DNA of 32,342 nt. Source: Bacteroidales bacterium. Its GTDB lineage: Bacteria; Bacteroidota; Bacteroidia; Bacteroidales; UBA932. A program made the translations under genes and the position numbers. This document shows, one piece after another, positions 31,377 to 32,342 of this stretch (its first letter is position 1; every line of letters begins with the position of its first letter). Location of the stretch: the NCBI GenBank assembly GCA_024689985.1, contig JAILCZ010000014.1, positions 1 through 32,342 of the forward strand, in the 5' to 3' direction. Under the pieces are notes generated by a model. It had not been told where the DNA came from. It saw only the letters and a program-made list of their open reading frames with translations, and searched no databases.

Positions 31377-32342
31377 TTATTTTCTTAGTATGATTCTTTC
31401 AATTCTTCTTGGTACGGAGGTGATGATCTCGTACGGAATCGTGCCGAGGATGTCGGCAAGCTCGGTAATCGTCGGATCCTCTCCGAAGATAGTGACCGTG
31501 TCGCCGACCTGGGCGTCAACTCCCGTGATGTCGATCATACACATATCCATACAGATGTTGCCTATCGTAGGCACCCTGTGTCCGTTCAGGCTGAACGAGG
31601 CGTTGCCGCGGCCGAGATGGCGGTCGATTCCGTCGGCGTAACCGACAGGAATGGTGGCGATCGTCGTGCCTTCAGGGGCGATGTGGCCCCAGCGGCCATA
31701 TCCGATCGTGCCATCCTCCGGACGGAGGTGCTTGATCTGCAAAATCTTGACCTTGAGGGATGCGACCGGCCTGAGGTTCACGTCCTTGAGGCAGCTGATG
31801 CCGTAGATTCCGATTCCGAGTCGCACCATATCGAACTGCCAGTCCGGGAATCTCTCGATTCCGGCAGAGTTGAGGGTGTGGTACATAGGCTTGTAGCCTA
31901 TCTCGGAAGAGACCTTGTCGGCATTTGCCTTGAACATATGGAGCTGTCCCATCGTGAAGTCGTCCTGCTCAGGATCTTCGGCCACCGCAAGGTGCGAGTA
32001 GCAAGATTTCACCTTCACATAAGGACAGGTCTTCAGGAATGAGGTCAGTTCATCCAGTTCCCCGGTCATAAAACCGAGTCTATGCATTCCCGTGTCAAGT
32101 TTTATATGTACCGGATAATCCTTCAGTCCCCTTTCCTTGAGCACCTCGCAGAGGGCCTTGAGTGTATAGAGGTTAGGAATTCCAGGTTCAAGTCTGTTGT
32201 CTATGATTTCGTTGAAGAAATCAGTTCCTGCGGTAAGTACGAGGATTGGAAGTGATATACCTGCCTTCCTCAGTTCTACTCCTTCTATAGGTAGAGCCAC
32301 AGCAAGATAGTCGGCTCCCGCATTCTGCATCATCGCAGCGAA
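31377..32342 (-). CDS. alr: Alanine racemase, C-terminal part (cut by window edge)
   Basis: About 321 codons are visible and the frame is open to base 32342, so the 5' end is outside. The PLP barrel continues with YPVHIKLDTGMHRLGF, SCYSHLAVAEDP, HTLNSAGIERFPDWQFDMVR and LGIGIYG; the C-terminal domain has the catalytic-tyrosine motif IPVGYADGIDR and VPTIGNICMDMCMIDIT. The PLP-lysine lies beyond the window. The enzyme makes D-alanine for peptidoglycan. In Bacteroidota this domain is often the C-terminal half of a MurF-Alr fusion, which cannot be tested here. Confidence 0.9.
   Translation of the reverse strand, partial: FAAMMQNAGADYLAVALPIEGVELRKAGISLPILVLTAGTDFFNEIIDNRLEPGIPNLYTLKALCEVLKERGLKDYPVHIKLDTGMHRLGFMTGELDELTSFLKTCPYVKVKSCYSHLAVAEDPEQDDFTMGQLHMFKANADKVSSEIGYKPMYHTLNSAGIERFPDWQFDMVRLGIGIYGISCLKDVNLRPVASLKVKILQIKHLRPEDGTIGYGRWGHIAPEGTTIATIPVGYADGIDRHLGRGNASFSLNGHRVPTIGNICMDMCMIDITGVDAQVGDTVTIFGEDPTITELADILGTIPYEIITSVPRRIERIILRK

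Noticed and set aside
1..32342. CRISPR arrays, insertion sequences, prophage, tRNA or rRNA genes
   Set aside because: No regularly spaced repeats, transposase or integrase motifs, or tRNA-like cloverleaf sequences were found on either strand by eye; short degenerate elements could still be missed.
31377..32342. Calling the alanine racemase a MurF-Alr fusion
   Set aside because: The fusion is common in Bacteroidota, but the N-terminal part lies beyond the window, so there is no sequence support here.

Overview
The window is a dense chromosomal segment of a Bacteroidota bacterium, most likely a Bacteroidales gut or rumen lineage. The evidence is the set of clade-specific families (DUF4831, a POT transporter with a clade-type first helix, a membrane-anchored triple-HhH protein, a ParE with the DADDDGMHIR Toprim motif), promoters of the Bacteroidota type (TTTG, 19-21 nt, TAnnTTTG) and the scarcity of Shine-Dalgarno sequences. 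I count 32 genes, two of them cut by the window edges, and 27 of them are on the minus strand. I see no tRNA, rRNA, CRISPR array, insertion sequence or phage module.

Layout from left to right. 1-392: 5' end of an exported protein, then an AT-rich gap carrying a terminator. 393-4578 (minus): parE, a PlsC-like acyltransferase and a long-chain acyl-CoA synthetase. 4642-5901 (minus): ribosomal operon rpsF-rpsR-rplI with a near-perfect promoter and a clear terminator. 5903-9265 (minus): lpxL-type acyltransferase, DUF4831 protein, pepD. 9354-10925 (plus): POT peptide transporter. 10940-13642 (minus): purC, an exported nicotinamidase and an orphan EIIC/PfoR-like membrane protein. 13706-18401 (minus): rlmN, patatin/barrel outer-membrane protein, recX and an unrecognised protein with a phage Hef-like C-terminal pattern. 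18516-20713 (plus): recA-trpS. 20676-22917 (minus): coiled-coil protein, rsmI, HhH membrane protein. 22968-23555 (plus): tdk. 23557-32342 (minus): a tight eight-gene run alr, ACT protein, PFL/DUF711 protein, galE, polA, ECF sigma factor, rsmG, histidine acid phosphatase.

Most genes are housekeeping: translation (ribosomal proteins, trpS, rlmN, rsmI, rsmG), DNA topology and repair (parE, recA, recX, polA), envelope (lpxL, alr, galE, acyltransferases, patatin-barrel protein) and nucleotide or cofactor metabolism (purC, tdk, nicotinamidase).

I found no plainly new multi-gene defence or mobile system. The best leads are: the exported nicotinamidase two bases from an orphan EIIC-like transporter; the Hef-like protein encoded with recX; a DNA polymerase I whose proofreading domain has lost its catalytic acids; a strong trpS terminator written inside the coding sequence of the convergent gene; a perfect hairpin at the predicted 5' end of recA mRNA; and an apparently near-leaderless lpxL-type transcript whose promoter overlaps that of the POT transporter. 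All functional calls come from reading translated sequence against remembered family motifs; no database search was run.
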